Assembly: GCF_900108115.1 (NCBI RefSeq)
Contig: NZ_FTPU01000012.1
Coordinates: forward strand, 1 to 64,000
Reading direction: 5' to 3'
Length of the DNA: 64,000 nt
Source of the DNA: Epilithonimonas bovis DSM 19482
GTDB taxonomy: Bacteria; Bacteroidota; Bacteroidia; Flavobacteriales; Weeksellaceae
The notes under the pieces are model-generated. The model was not told the DNA's origin. It ran no database searches and saw nothing but the letters and a program-made list of their open reading frames with translations. The translations under genes were made by a program, and so were the position numbers. Shown one piece after another: positions 34,578-43,314 of the stretch. Positions within the stretch are counted from its first letter, which is position 1, and every line of letters begins with the position of its first letter.

Positions 34578-36242
34578 ATGAAGCAATTTTCCGCAAAACG
34601 CAGCATACAGATTCTCGCCCATATCCTTGAACAATATGGCATCGATAAAATCATTATTTCCCCGGGCTCCAGGAATGCGCCTTTGGCCATTCATTTTTCG
34701 GAGATTGATGCGTTCCAGTGTTACAGTATCGTAGATGAGAGGTCTGCTGCATTTGTAGGATTAGGGATTTCCAAATCCATCAGAAAACCTGTCGCCATTA
34801 CCTGTACAAGCGGTTCTGCTGCGGCCAATTATTATCCAGCAATTGTTGAGGCTTTTTACCAGAACATCCCTCTTTTGGTCCTTACCGCAGACAGGCCATC
34901 GGACTATGTTGATATTTTTGACGGTCAGACGATCCGTCAAAAAAATATTTTCCAGCAGCATTCCTATGGTGATTTTGAATTGCTGGAAGATGATAAAGAC
35001 GGCGCGGATGATTACAACTTTGACACTATCAAAAAAGCGGTTGAACTTTGCTTTGAGAAAAGTGGCCCTGTACACATCAATATTCCTTTAGCAGAACCTT
35101 TATACAATCTGGTAGAAGAATTGCCGGTGATGCCCGCTGTGGAAAAAACCATCAAAAAGGATAATTATGAGCTGCCTTCCAGCCTGATTGCTGATTGGCA
35201 TACATCCAAAAGGATTATGATTCTTGCAGGCACGCTGTTGCCCAATCCTGAGCTGGAAACCCAGCTTTCCCAATTGGTGAAAAATCATACGGTAGTGGTG
35301 TTGACCGAAATGAATTCTAACCTGCAGCACGAGAAATTTTTTGCTCATATAGACCGTTATATCACCGATTTCTCTGAGGAAGATTACCATACTTACGCTC
35401 CCGATTTACTGATAACCATTGGCCAAAATGTGGTGTCCAAAAGAGTGAAGCAATTCCTGAGAAAAGCCAAACCAAAGCAGCATTGGCATGTTGATCCTTA
35501 CTGGCAGCCGGATACCTATTATGCCCTTAGCCAAAAGATCGAGACCAAGCCAGAAGTTTTCTTCGCCCAGTTACTGAATTCTATCAACCTAGAGCCGCGG
35601 CCTTACTTCAACCTTTGGGATATTCTTAAGGATAAAAAGGATGCAAAACATGAGGAATTCCTAAACAGGGCTCCATTTTCGGATTTTTATGTTTTCAAGA
35701 TCCTGTCAGAAAACATCCCCGAAAAATATAAAATCCATTTTTCCAACAGTTCGGCAATCCGATATGCGCAATTGTTTGATTATCAAAAATTTGATATTTT
35801 CTGCAACCGCGGGACCAGTGGGATTGATGGCTGTACTTCTACGGCCATGGGATTTGCGATGATGGAGGATGACCCCACCATCCTGATTACCGGTGATCTC
35901 TCTTTTTTCTATGATATCAATGGCCTGTGGAACAAATACATCCCGCCTTATACCAGAATAGTGATTTTTAACAATGGCGAAGGCAATATTTTCCGTATTA
36001 TCCCGGGACCAAGTGGTACTAATGCGCTGGATGAGTTTATTGCAACGGAACACCATAAAAACGCTGAGCTGTTGGCCAAAAATTTTGGCTTTGATTATAT
36101 CCGTGTAGAAGATGAACTTTCTCTGGATCGTGTTTTGCCTAATTTTTACAAGCCAGACTCAAAACCCAAAATCCTTGAGGTTATGACTGGCGAATGTAAT
36201 AATGCAGATGTCCTGAAACAGTATTTTGAAGCATTGAAATAG
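34578..36242 (+). CDS. menD: SEPHCHC synthase MenD (menaquinone biosynthesis)
   Basis: A 554-residue thiamine-diphosphate enzyme. The N-terminal Pyr domain has ISPGSRNAPLA (about 26-36) and the catalytic Glu in SIVDERSAAFVGLG (about 53-66). The C-terminal PP domain has NRGTSGIDGCTSTAMGFA (about 414-431), the GDLSFFYDINGLWN cofactor motif (about 440-453) and NNGEGNIFR. It condenses isochorismate with 2-oxoglutarate in the first committed step of menaquinone synthesis, fitting a respiring Flavobacterium relative. It is monocistronic with its own terminator; no other men genes are in the window. The chorismate-using pabB lies convergent downstream. Confidence 0.96.
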   Translation: MKQFSAKRSIQILAHILEQYGIDKIIISPGSRNAPLAIHFSEIDAFQCYSIVDERSAAFVGLGISKSIRKPVAITCTSGSAAANYYPAIVEAFYQNIPLLVLTADRPSDYVDIFDGQTIRQKNIFQQHSYGDFELLEDDKDGADDYNFDTIKKAVELCFEKSGPVHINIPLAEPLYNLVEELPVMPAVEKTIKKDNYELPSSLIADWHTSKRIMILAGTLLPNPELETQLSQLVKNHTVVVLTEMNSNLQHEKFFAHIDRYITDFSEEDYHTYAPDLLITIGQNVVSKRVKQFLRKAKPKQHWHVDPYWQPDTYYALSQKIETKPEVFFAQLLNSINLEPRPYFNLWDILKDKKDAKHEEFLNRAPFSDFYVFKILSENIPEKYKIHFSNSSAIRYAQLFDYQKFDIFCNRGTSGIDGCTSTAMGFAMMEDDPTILITGDLSFFYDINGLWNKYIPPYTRIVIFNNGEGNIFRIIPGPSGTNALDEFIATEHHKNAELLAKNFGFDYIRVEDELSLDRVLPNFYKPDSKPKILEVMTGECNNADVLKQYFEALK

Positions 36243-36248
36243 CACTTT

Positions 36249-36287
36249 AAAACGTTTAGGACTCTACTTAGCAATTCTAAACGTTTT
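36249..36287 (+). terminator. menD terminator or bidirectional stem-loop
   Basis: AAAACGTTTAG / CTAAACGTTTT, an 11-bp perfect stem with a 17-nt loop, starting 7 bp after the menD stop. The convergent pabC-like gene ends 37 bp to the right. Confidence 0.65.
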
Positions 36288-36323
36288 ATATTGTAATGTC
36301 ATTAGAAAGAGCCATTCAATTAA

Positions 36324-36950
36324 TCAAAACTCCAAATCCGTTTCTTCCTTTGGCAGATTAATGATTTTCTCAATGGGATAGATAAACATGTCATCAAAAT
36401 CATTGAGGGCATTGATGAGCTGAAAATGGCTAAATTCCTTGATATTATCAAGGCTGATGTCAGCTTCTTTTATTTTCTTTTTAGCTAGAAGATGCTGGCG
36501 CATCACACCATTTAGAAGGTAATTCTTGGGTGTATACCACTTTTTGTCTTTTAGAAAAAGCAGGTTGGAAAATGATGTATCAGTGACTTGGTTTTCTCTA
36601 ATAATGATAATCTCATCAGCCAAGCTTTTTGATTTAAGATTTTGAAACACAGTACGATCCGCATATTTAAACTGATAATCCAAATCATTGTTAACAACGA
36701 GCTCAAAACTTTCAAACTCCATAAAAGCATAAGGAAAAATCTGAGTTTTACAGTTATTATCCAGATCATACTCTATCCGGAATTTAAAAAGCCCATCCTC
36801 ATCATGTTCCAAAGACAGGTATAGGCTCCTGATATCAATAGTGCACGCTTTCCCAAAATAGGAAAATGTGTCATTCATGCGCTTCTGATGCATCTCAGCC
36901 AAAAAAAGCTTCTGATCTTCTACTTTGATACTTTCAATAAATCGGGACAT
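36324..36950 (-). CDS. pabC: Aminotransferase class IV, aminodeoxychorismate lyase-like
   Basis: A 208-residue fold-type IV PLP protein. The likely Schiff-base lysine is in YQFKYADRTVF (about 94), followed by ADEIIIIRENQVTDTSFSNLLF (about 112-133), the signature of PabC-like lyases, and LLNGVMRQHLL (about 144-154). It should split aminodeoxychorismate to p-aminobenzoate and pyruvate for folate. It overlaps pabB by 17 bp, so both steps are made from one transcript. It is short for the family (usually 250-290), typical of the compact Bacteroidota form. The symbol rests on family and operon context. Confidence 0.82.
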   Translation of the reverse strand: MSRFIESIKVEDQKLFLAEMHQKRMNDTFSYFGKACTIDIRSLYLSLEHDEDGLFKFRIEYDLDNNCKTQIFPYAFMEFESFELVVNNDLDYQFKYADRTVFQNLKSKSLADEIIIIRENQVTDTSFSNLLFLKDKKWYTPKNYLLNGVMRQHLLAKKKIKEADISLDNIKEFSHFQLINALNDFDDMFIYPIEKIINLPKEETDLEF

Positions 36951-37905
36951 AGATTTTGTTTTTCAATTCCTCATACTCGCTTATTAGATCACTCTTGTGG
37001 GTAATGCCCCCGCCGCTTTTGAAATAGAGTTTGTGCCCCCTTTTTTCTATAAAGCGTATCATAACGCAGGAATCCAGATTTTGGCCGTCAAAATAGCCTG
37101 CAATCCCTGTGTAAAAACCTCTTTGATAGTTCTCTGCCTGCCGGATTATTTCTAATGTTTTGGCCTTCGGAGCTCCTAAAATAGAGCCAGCCGGTAATAA
37201 TTTCTTAAGAACCGTTCCAATTTTTGGCCTGAATTCTGGTTTGATCTCTCCTTCTATCTCAGAACTCATTGCCAGCAGGTTTTTCTGCTGAGAGCGGATG
37301 TAATCAATACGATGGAAATCCTTCACTTTTACATCATCTGCCACCATACTAAGGTCATTTCGCAAAAGATCAACCACCGTGTAATGCTCTGCAAGTTCTT
37401 TAGGATTACTTTTCAGGACATTCTCTGCATCATCCTTACTAGCATCAATGGTGCCCTTCATAGGATGGGTAAAGATATGATTATCATTAATTTCCACAAA
37501 AGTCTCCGGGGAGAAAAATACAAATTCATCCGGAACCATCACCTTATATTTAGCTTTTGAAAACCTGAAAATTTGCCCGAGATCAAGGCTTGTCTGCAGT
37601 TCGGATTCCATCGTGTAATTAGCAAGGTAGGAATTACCTTTCATCAGATTGTCTTTAACAAAATCAAATCCTTTCTGATAAGTATGGATGTCCTGAGGAA
37701 TGCTTTGCCAACTAAAATCCGGGATTGGAGCTGGCTGATAATCAACATTTTTGATCCGAGGAAAGTCGATCAATATCTTTTGATTTTCAATATCGCTCCG
37801 ACTGTAAATTCGGACCTCATCCATCAAAAAACTGATCAGAAAAAAGAAAGCTTCTTTTTGACCAGAGAGTTTGTCCATTTGTTGAAATCCTGGATGCTGA
37901 GACAT
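36934..37905 (-). CDS. pabB: Aminodeoxychorismate synthase component I
   Basis: A 323-residue chorismate-binding enzyme from the ATG at 37905; MDKLSG at 37878 is an alternative start. A perfect -7 box TATTTTTG lies 5 nt upstream of 37905, so the transcript is almost leaderless, which argues against the longer frame beginning at 37950. Conserved C-terminal blocks are GTIDAS (about 165), VDLLRNDLSMVA (about 192-203), PAGSILGAPKAKTLEII and GFYTGIAGYF, plus FKSGGGIT. With a glutamine amidotransferase it aminates chorismate to aminodeoxychorismate. PabA is not in the window. Confidence 0.9.
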   Translation of the reverse strand: MSQHPGFQQMDKLSGQKEAFFFLISFLMDEVRIYSRSDIENQKILIDFPRIKNVDYQPAPIPDFSWQSIPQDIHTYQKGFDFVKDNLMKGNSYLANYTMESELQTSLDLGQIFRFSKAKYKVMVPDEFVFFSPETFVEINDNHIFTHPMKGTIDASKDDAENVLKSNPKELAEHYTVVDLLRNDLSMVADDVKVKDFHRIDYIRSQQKNLLAMSSEIEGEIKPEFRPKIGTVLKKLLPAGSILGAPKAKTLEIIRQAENYQRGFYTGIAGYFDGQNLDSCVMIRFIEKRGHKLYFKSGGGITHKSDLISEYEELKNKIYVPIY

Positions 37906-37909
37906 ACAG

Positions 37910-37917
37910 CAAAAATA
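37910..37917 (-). promoter_or_regulatory. -7 promoter element of pabB-pabC
   Basis: TATTTTTG on the minus strand, an exact TAnnTTTG directly before the ATG at 37905. Confidence 0.55.
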
Positions 37918-38050
37918 GATAAAAGAGCGATTGGTTATCGATATTAACAAGATTTAATAAACAAAATTGTAAAGCGATTAATCATCGCCAGTCGCCGAGG
38001 AAAACTGTTTCCAGGTAGAGTCCATTTAATTATGCATTTACTTTTATCTG

Positions 38051-40282
38051 TTAAAGATTATTATTAATGGCATCATTGGTTTTATCAACTCCGAAACTGA
38101 CAAAAACACCTACAAAAACAAATGTATTTACCGGTGGTACTAGCGCGCTTCTCAAGTGGCCGTCTGCCGAATAATTGTAGCCATATATGTTTTTGTTTCC
38201 GAGGATATTATTGACACTCAATACAAAAACCGTAGATGCTTTTGAGTCTTTTTTGCCGATACCCGGCAGATAATTGACACTGAAATTGAGAGCATTGTAA
38301 TCTCTGAGTTTCCCCTCATGACGAACAAAATTGCCATCATTAGCTGTTGCTATATCATAATATGGGCGACCTTTAGAATAAGTGTATGAGAGATTGAACC
38401 CTGTTTTCCAATCCATAACGAATTTTTTCATCACAGCATTCAGAGTATGTTTTGAGGCAAAATTAGGTGTTAGACTAAAAGGATAGTTTAAGAAATCTCT
38501 TCTGGTATCCAAATATGAATAAGTCAGCCAGTAATCGATTGATCTAATGGTTCTTGTATCCCGCCAGAACAGTTCTAATCCTTTTGCATAACCAGCACCA
38601 GCATTAGAGTCCGCCACCTGATAATACTGGTTGTTGGCAGAAGCTGAAGCGCCGGGTAATGTTTTGGTTTTTATCAACCTGTCGTAATTTTTATAGAATG
38701 CTTCAAACCGTAGTTGCCGTCCGTTCTTATTTTTCTGAATCTGGAACACATAATGATCAGCTCTCTGAAAATCGAAATTTTTACTGTAAAGATATTGGCT
38801 TTCCGGGTTCTGATAAAAGATCCCGTACGCAAAAGACGCTGTAAAACCGTTGGAAATCCTATATGCCAATGCTGCCCTCGGTGCCATATTCCACCGTTCC
38901 AGGAATGAGGAGTGCTCTGCCCTAGCACCCAGTTTTGCAGTAAGGTTATTTGTAAAAATAAGATCAGTCTCTGCGAAAACAGCTGTGTTTAGATTTTTAT
39001 AATCCCTATCAAAATGACCAAATTGCCTATTTTCGTCTGCGTTATTTAATTCAAAACCGGCCCGCACGATGCTTCGTTTGTTCAGCTTCCTTTCTGCAAC
39101 CGCTTTGGCATTGATATAATTAGATCTGGTGTTTATTGGCATTTTTGAAATCTCATTATTATCAATAATTGTTCTGATATCCAGATTATTAACATTGTAG
39201 GTGTAAGATCCGCCCAAATTGATCAGGTATTTCCCCAATTTTTCTCTGTATGACAGGTTATGATACATATTTCGGCCAGTAAGATCAACCTGATTAATAG
39301 CATCTTCTGTATCAAGACTTTCTGAGTTAACCCGCATTTTATTTTCATCTATACTCCCATAATATTTGATGAAACCGCCTTTTTTTGTTTTAATCCGGAA
39401 GTTTCCGTCAAATCCGTAACCCTGCGGGAATTTATCAAAATCTGTGTTGAAACTGAACAATTTCCCCATCAGCCCCAAATTAGAATATGCTCCGGAAAAG
39501 CCCCAGGATGCCGTCTTTTCCTGATTGAGTTTTTGATAATTGGCACTTAGAAAAATCGGAGAAACACCGAAATCAAACGATGTTGTCTCTGGCAAATCCA
39601 CACTTTCCAAAATCAAAACTGAAGACAGCGCCTGCCCATAGAGCGCAGAATAACCGCCCGTGGAAAAAATATTGCCTTTAAAAAGCGAAGTATTAAAACG
39701 GTCTCTGCCTGCAATCCCCGGAACCGAGTTGGTAAAGTAATTATTGACCATATTACCATCCATAAAGATTTTGGTTTCGGCGCCGGTACCGCCTCTCACA
39801 AAAAGGCCTTCGCTCTCTCCCACTTTCTGCACGCCCGGCAAGAAACCTAATGTAGACGTGATCTGTGCGTTGGCTCCGGCAGTGGTATAGATATCTATAG
39901 GTGTCAGTAATGTGGTCGCACGTTTTTTATCGCTGGCTTCTATGCTTCCGGCAGAGATTACCACCGCATTGATTTCGCAAATCTGTTCCTTCATGGTGGT
40001 ATTAATTGTTATGTTTGTACCATCGATCTTAACAGGCATGCTGACCTCATCATAATTTTTCCCAGAAAAAACCAAAATCTGATCGCCCGTTTCCGATGAC
40101 GGGAAAGAATAAATACCGTTGGCATCTGTAGTTGCACCATCATAGGTATCTTTGAGAGTTACACTGATATCCTTAACCGGTTTATTTTTATAGGTTACTT
40201 TCCCTGAAATGATAGTTTGAGTAAAGGCATTTAAACTAATAATGAGCAGTAATAAAGTGTAAAGTTTGCTTCCAGTATTCAT
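38051..40282 (-). CDS. TonB-dependent receptor with carboxypeptidase-like domain
   Basis: A 743-residue outer-membrane receptor. A signal peptide (ending LNAFTQ, about 22) is followed by a carboxypeptidase-regulatory-like sandwich (about 23-105), a plug (about 110-220, with LGFLPGVQKVGESEGLFVRG and GGYSALYGQALSSV) and a barrel ending FVFVGVFVSFGVDKT before a short tail. It is not of the SusC type; its size and plug resemble metal- or siderophore-type receptors, but the ligand cannot be named. It is divergent from a Cu/Zn superoxide dismutase gene. The promoter carries a LytTR-type direct-repeat operator matching that of the kinase operon at 32.7 kb, so it is a predicted target of that system. 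Confidence 0.9.
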   Translation of the reverse strand: MNTGSKLYTLLLLIISLNAFTQTIISGKVTYKNKPVKDISVTLKDTYDGATTDANGIYSFPSSETGDQILVFSGKNYDEVSMPVKIDGTNITINTTMKEQICEINAVVISAGSIEASDKKRATTLLTPIDIYTTAGANAQITSTLGFLPGVQKVGESEGLFVRGGTGAETKIFMDGNMVNNYFTNSVPGIAGRDRFNTSLFKGNIFSTGGYSALYGQALSSVLILESVDLPETTSFDFGVSPIFLSANYQKLNQEKTASWGFSGAYSNLGLMGKLFSFNTDFDKFPQGYGFDGNFRIKTKKGGFIKYYGSIDENKMRVNSESLDTEDAINQVDLTGRNMYHNLSYREKLGKYLINLGGSYTYNVNNLDIRTIIDNNEISKMPINTRSNYINAKAVAERKLNKRSIVRAGFELNNADENRQFGHFDRDYKNLNTAVFAETDLIFTNNLTAKLGARAEHSSFLERWNMAPRAALAYRISNGFTASFAYGIFYQNPESQYLYSKNFDFQRADHYVFQIQKNKNGRQLRFEAFYKNYDRLIKTKTLPGASASANNQYYQVADSNAGAGYAKGLELFWRDTRTIRSIDYWLTYSYLDTRRDFLNYPFSLTPNFASKHTLNAVMKKFVMDWKTGFNLSYTYSKGRPYYDIATANDGNFVRHEGKLRDYNALNFSVNYLPGIGKKDSKASTVFVLSVNNILGNKNIYGYNYSADGHLRSALVPPVNTFVFVGVFVSFGVDKTNDAINNNL

Positions 40283-40301
40283 CGTTTTTTAAATTTGAAA
40301 A

Positions 40302-40309
40302 CAAATATA
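40302..40309 (-). promoter_or_regulatory. -7 promoter element of the TonB receptor
   Basis: TATATTTG on the minus strand, an exact TAnnTTTG, 19 nt before the receptor ATG, with no TTTG at the -33 distance. Confidence 0.7.
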
Positions 40310-40340
40310 TTCCGGACAAATAAGCTATAAAATAATTGTT

Positions 40341-40373
40341 GACTGAATGGTAATAATCTGTGACCGAACAGTA
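40341..40373 (-). promoter_or_regulatory. LytTR-type direct-repeat operator of the TonB receptor
   Basis: Minus-strand repeats TACTGTTCGGTC (40362-40373) and TACCATTCAGTC (40341-40352), starts 21 bp apart, the nearer one starting 32 bp from the -7 box. The TACCATTCAGTC repeat is identical to one at 32744-32755. Spacing and distance to the promoter are the same as in the kinase operon. Confidence 0.75.
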
Positions 40374-40375
40374 GA

Positions 40376-40391
40376 TGTTCCACGTAAAACA
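40376..40391. other. Imperfect parS-like palindrome
   Basis: TGTTCCACGTAAAACA differs from the parS consensus TGTTNCACGTGNAACA at one defined position. It is the third and weakest such site, about 6 kb from the candidate oriC. Confidence 0.45.
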
Positions 40392-40410
40392 ATTAAGAAG
40401 ATATTGGCTC

Positions 40411-40418
40411 TAAATTTG
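40411..40418 (+). promoter_or_regulatory. -7 promoter element of the superoxide dismutase gene
   Basis: TAAATTTG, an exact TAnnTTTG, 29 nt upstream of the ATG. Confidence 0.6.
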
Positions 40419-40447
40419 CTACATCGCATGTAACAAATAAACAACTC

Positions 40448-40948
40448 ATGAAAAATTTAATACTTATTGCATTAGCAGGCCTTTCTTTGGCCTCATGCAA
40501 AACTGTTTCTAAAAACTATATCATACGACCAAAATCCCATACAGAGACTCAAGGGACAGCAAAATTCACTCAAAAAAAAGGAACTGTTGAGATGGATCTC
40601 AGTGTTTTTAACCTGACGCCTGGCCTCCATGCGGTACATATCCACGAATTTGGAGACTGTAGTGCTACTGATGCATCTTCTGCAGGCGGGCACTGGAATC
40701 CTGAAAAAGATATGCACGGCAAATGGGATTCTGCCCACTTCCACATGGGTGATATAGGTAATCTGCAGGCAGATAAAAAAGGGGAAGCAAGACTTGTATT
40801 TTCTACGGATAAATGGTGCCTGGGATGTGATGACCCTTCAAAAAATATCATCGGAAAAGCGGTTGTTATCCACTCCGGCGTAGATGATTTCCATACACAA
40901 CCTACTGGTAATGCCGGCGGCAGAGTGGGATGTGTTGAGATAAAGTAA
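40448..40948 (+). CDS. Cu/Zn superoxide dismutase lipoprotein
   Basis: A 166-residue protein with a lipobox (SLASC, Cys17), so membrane-anchored outside the cytosol. Copper ligands appear as His64, His66, His82 and His142; zinc ligands as His82, His90, His99 and Asp102. The spacing is close to that of classic Cu/Zn SODs. Cys71 and Cys162 can form the structural disulfide. A loop with WCLGCDD (about 123-129) adds two cysteines not typical of the family. It dismutates superoxide in the periplasm or at the outer membrane. It is divergent from the TonB receptor, sharing the LytTR-type operator region. Confidence 0.92.
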   Translation: MKNLILIALAGLSLASCKTVSKNYIIRPKSHTETQGTAKFTQKKGTVEMDLSVFNLTPGLHAVHIHEFGDCSATDASSAGGHWNPEKDMHGKWDSAHFHMGDIGNLQADKKGEARLVFSTDKWCLGCDDPSKNIIGKAVVIHSGVDDFHTQPTGNAGGRVGCVEIK

Positions 40949-41015
40949 ATTAGACGATTCTGATAATAGACAGACAATATTATCAGCAGGTTTATAATCT
41001 ATTCTCCTTAAGAGG

Positions 41016-41384
41016 TTATATTTCAAAACTTTGGAAAGCATCAGTGATATGATGGATTTCCAAAGTTTTTTGTTTATTAGGAAGTACTGATATTATATCA
41101 AAACGTACTTCTTTCTCAATATTATTTTCTTCTAAATAATAACTGGCAGCAGAGATTAACAGTCTGATTTTCTTCTTGTTAACTGCTTCCTGAGGCTCCA
41201 GAAAAGTATCTGTATTTCTGGCCTTGACTTCTACAATGATAATTTGATTGTCAAACTCTGCGATAATATCAACTTCGGCCTTCAGATAACGGAAATTACG
41301 AGCCAAAATCTTATATTGATTTCTTACTAAAAAATCAACTGCCAAATCTTCTGCAATTTTTCCAAAGTCGTTATGTTCAGCCAT
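41016..41384 (-). CDS. YraN family (UPF0102) nuclease-like protein
   Basis: A 122-residue protein from the ATG at 41384 (MAEHNDFGKIAEDLA). The earlier frame start at 41456 would run back into the LD-carboxypeptidase gene. It carries the restriction-endonuclease-like core of UPF0102: GKIAEDLAVDFL, then the catalytic-type Asp/Glu-Xaa-Lys in EVDIIAEFDNQIIIVEVKAR (about 43-62). The cellular role of YraN is unsettled. It lies 19 bp after the LD-carboxypeptidase gene on the same strand. Confidence 0.88.
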   Translation of the reverse strand: MAEHNDFGKIAEDLAVDFLVRNQYKILARNFRYLKAEVDIIAEFDNQIIIVEVKARNTDTFLEPQEAVNKKKIRLLISAASYYLEENNIEKEVRFDIISVLPNKQKTLEIHHITDAFQSFEI

Positions 41385-41403
41385 TTTATTATTGGTTAAT
41401 GAT

Positions 41404-42333
41404 TTAAAACTTGATTTCCACCTTATCAGAAACTTTGATTTTAACTTCTGCGCCAATAATCAAAGGTCTGTTATCATAAATGTGCCCGTTTGGAAAGGCG
41501 AAAACTGTAGGAAAATTATATTGGGCAACACGTTCCGTAATCAGTTGATAGGCAAATGGATCGTAAGGCTCTTCGTAAGCCTTATTGTCAGCTTCTTTAC
41601 CCATATTGGTCATTCCACCGACTATCAGTCCCTTTATTTTTTTGAAAACACCAGCCAACTCAAGGCTCATCAGCATCCTGTCCAAAGCGTAAAAATTCTC
41701 CCCAATTTCTTCTATAAAAAGAATTGTATCTTTAAAATCAAATGAATAAGGCGTTCCTAAAAGTGCATACAAAAGTGCCAAATTACCTCCTACCAAAACG
41801 CCGAAAGCCTCTCCTACTCTATTGTTCTTATCCGATGCAATTTCATAATTGAGCTGTTTGCCCTTTAAAATATCGAAAATCAATTCGTAGCTCTTTTCCG
41901 ATACGCCCAGGCTTGAGGTTTTTACACTTTGCCCATGGATAGACGCAAAACCTTTTTTAAAGAGAAAACTTTGTAAAACTGTCACGTCAGAATAACCAAT
42001 CAGCCATTTGGGCTGCTTTTTAAATTGATTAAGATCGATGTGCTGAAGCAATTGCTGACAGCCATATCCGCCTCTTGAGGTCCAGATTGCAGCAATATCT
42101 TTATCATTTAGGGCCCAATTAAGATCATCCAGGCGTTGTTTCTCTGTTCCGGCGTAAGAATACCCGTTCTGATAATTAGCGTACAAATTATCGCCTAATA
42201 CAGGCTCATACCCTTTTTCTTTGATTAATTCTAAAGTTGTTTCCAATTGCGCGGCTACCACAGAGCCAGCCGGCGAGATAATGGCTATTTTGTCGCCACT
42301 TTTAAGTGAATTGGGGAAAGTCATATTTTGCAT
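41404..42333 (-). CDS. LD-carboxypeptidase (peptidase S66)
   Basis: A 309-residue cytosolic serine peptidase. The nucleophile lies in WLIGYSDVTVL (Ser about 110). Other S66 landmarks are KSGDKIAIISPAG near the start, IWTSRGGYGCQQLL (about 77-90), GGNLALLYALLGTPY (about 178-192) and LFIEEIGENFYALDRML (about 202-218). It trims the terminal D-Ala from murein tetrapeptides during cell-wall recycling. The start is uncertain: TTG 42354, ATG 42333 or ATG 42324; the middle one is used here. It is in a run with YraN. Confidence 0.9.
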   Translation of the reverse strand: MQNMTFPNSLKSGDKIAIISPAGSVVAAQLETTLELIKEKGYEPVLGDNLYANYQNGYSYAGTEKQRLDDLNWALNDKDIAAIWTSRGGYGCQQLLQHIDLNQFKKQPKWLIGYSDVTVLQSFLFKKGFASIHGQSVKTSSLGVSEKSYELIFDILKGKQLNYEIASDKNNRVGEAFGVLVGGNLALLYALLGTPYSFDFKDTILFIEEIGENFYALDRMLMSLELAGVFKKIKGLIVGGMTNMGKEADNKAYEEPYDPFAYQLITERVAQYNFPTVFAFPNGHIYDNRPLIIGAEVKIKVSDKVEIKF

Positions 42334-42562
42334 CTGTGTTTGATTATGTCGCAATGCAAAGTTCGCAAAGATTTTTCTTATTAAAGAAACTATTTTACCC
42401 TGAAGCTGCGCCCCGACTTATCTCAACTTATTGTTTATTTAATTTGAATCGATGAACCACTCCGTTAGGTTTGAGTGGACTCTTCAAGAGCCTCAGACTG
42501 ACAAAGCGGGAACCCTTTGACAAGCTCAGGATAAATTACAGGCGGATAAAGGCGCCCAAATC

Positions 42563-43240
42563 TTACTTGATCTTTGGTTGTTGTTTTTCGGCTCTTTCCA
42601 GCTTTTCCTCGAAACTGTTAAACTTTTTGAAGCTTTGCAGGAAGATAAATATGCTGAAAAGAACGAGTATGCAACCCACACCTGTTCTTATTTTATTGGC
42701 TACTCTCTGGTTGAGTTTGTCATGAAACTGTTTTGCCAAAAGAATCTTTGAAAGATCTATTAACAGATAGGTGCCAATCACAATGCCTATGTATAAAACA
42801 AAATCCTGTGGCAGCGGGTACGCATTCCTTACAGAAACGACTGTTACCAGCCAAAACAGGACTACACCAATATTAAGCAGGTTGAGCAAAAAACCATTGA
42901 GGTAAGTCTTGAAATAGTTTTGATTGATTAACCTTTCTTCGCCGTCCATATGCATTTTGGTCTTGGAAATCAGCATATAAAGTGCATAAATAAAAATCAG
43001 GAAAGCCGAAATCTTATAGAAACCGGGATGTTTATCGATCAGGCTTACAAGATCGGCACTGGCATAATAGCTGACGACAATGCAGAGAATATCAGCAGAA
43101 ACCACGCCCAAGTCCAAAGCAATGGCATGGCGCGGTCCGCGGGAAAAACTGGTTTCTATCAGCAGGAAAAATATGGGGCCTATAAAGACCAGGCTTAGCA
43201 TAATTCCCAGACCGACAGCGTATAAAATAAGTTCGAGCAT
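42563..43240 (-). CDS. LysE family translocator
   Basis: A 225-residue membrane protein from the ATG at 43240 (MLELILYAVGLGIML). The upstream frame start adds 16 residues of a different character. Six hydrophobic segments and the conserved GPIFFLLIETSFSRGPRHAIALDLGV (split around residues 20-45) identify the LysE/RhtB superfamily of amino-acid or small-metabolite exporters. The C-terminus is charged (EEKLERAEKQQPK). Substrate unknown. It stands between the RNase R gene (26 bp beyond its own upstream region) and a 229-bp spacer. Confidence 0.85.
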   Translation of the reverse strand: MLELILYAVGLGIMLSLVFIGPIFFLLIETSFSRGPRHAIALDLGVVSADILCIVVSYYASADLVSLIDKHPGFYKISAFLIFIYALYMLISKTKMHMDGEERLINQNYFKTYLNGFLLNLLNIGVVLFWLVTVVSVRNAYPLPQDFVLYIGIVIGTYLLIDLSKILLAKQFHDKLNQRVANKIRTGVGCILVLFSIFIFLQSFKKFNSFEEKLERAEKQQPKIK

Positions 43241-43314
43241 TATTGTTTTTTGTAAAAAGTATAATGTTTGAGAAAGGCAAAAGTACATTTTCCTTTTAAC
43301 ATGAGAGAATTATA

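Noticed and set aside
41385-41456. Longer YraN start overlapping the LD-carboxypeptidase gene
   Set aside because: The added 24 residues are basic and unlike the family; MAEHNDFG at 41384 gives the normal length.
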